Source of the DNA: an uncultured Blautia sp. | Lineage (GTDB): Bacteria > Bacillota > Clostridia > Lachnospirales > Lachnospiraceae | Direction of reading: 5' to 3' | Assembly: GCF_934372025.1 (NCBI RefSeq) | Contig: NZ_CAKROJ010000054.1 | Span: 1-14,413 of the forward strand | Length of the DNA: 14,413 nucleotides | Part shown: in pieces, positions 14,411 through 14,413 of the stretch | Position numbering within the stretch: position 1 is the first letter of the stretch | Layout of the letters: each line of letters opens with the position of its first letter | Position numbers and translations under genes: made by a program | Notes under the pieces: generated by a model | The model's database searches: none | Told to the model about the DNA's origin: nothing | What the model saw: only the letters and a program-made list of their open reading frames with translations

Positions 14411-14413
14411 CTT

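Noticed and set aside
1..14413. CRISPR array, insertion sequence, prophage or toxin-antitoxin/defence system
   Set aside because: There are no regularly spaced repeats, transposase or integrase motifs, or defence genes; every long interval is explained by chromosomal genes.

Overview
The window looks like chromosomal DNA from a low- to mid-GC Gram-positive anaerobe, most likely a member of the Lachnospiraceae (class Clostridia). The evidence is the protein repertoire: YhaM and MutS2, a clostridial-type flavin thioredoxin reductase, a DUF4080-type B12/radical SAM protein, an iron alcohol dehydrogenase, and 3D-domain and CwlT-like wall enzymes. Strong AGGAGG-type ribosome binding sites and AT-rich promoters agree with this. 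I saw no insertion sequence, prophage, CRISPR array or other sign of recent transfer, and no broken gene.

Left part (1-6540). A minus-strand pair encodes a membrane-anchored HtrA-like protein that appears to have lost its protease active site, followed by the 3'-5' exoribonuclease YhaM, which runs off the left edge. Diverging from it is a plus-strand unit: mutS2, a response regulator and a sensor histidine kinase. The last two overlap by ATGA, and the unit ends at a strong bidirectional terminator.

Middle (6551-10775). A six-gene minus-strand operon runs from a near-consensus promoter at 10747-10775. In transcription order it holds a thioredoxin reductase-like flavoprotein with no NADPH signature, thioredoxin, a B12-binding radical SAM protein, a 34-residue membrane peptide, a stand-alone AIR-synthase/HypE C-terminal domain protein, and the tRNA methyltransferase trmL. 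The peptide has not been called as a gene by length-limited ORF calling but has a good ribosome binding site. The mixture of thiol redox, radical chemistry and an orphan PurM-like domain is the most function-suggestive cluster in the window.

Right part (10845-14413). A monocistronic iron alcohol dehydrogenase converges on a secreted SH3-3D wall enzyme. The 3D gene is bracketed by two near-identical 21-bp palindromic elements. It diverges from a membrane-anchored CwlT-type lysozyme gene, which may be transcribed as a leaderless mRNA. The window closes with tRNA-Gly(GCC) behind a consensus promoter.

Most of the region is housekeeping. The points most worth a second look are the inactive HtrA-like protein, the pyridine-nucleotide-independent-looking thioredoxin reductase with its operon, the orphan PurM-C protein and the small membrane peptide. 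All family assignments come from reading motifs by eye; no database search was run.
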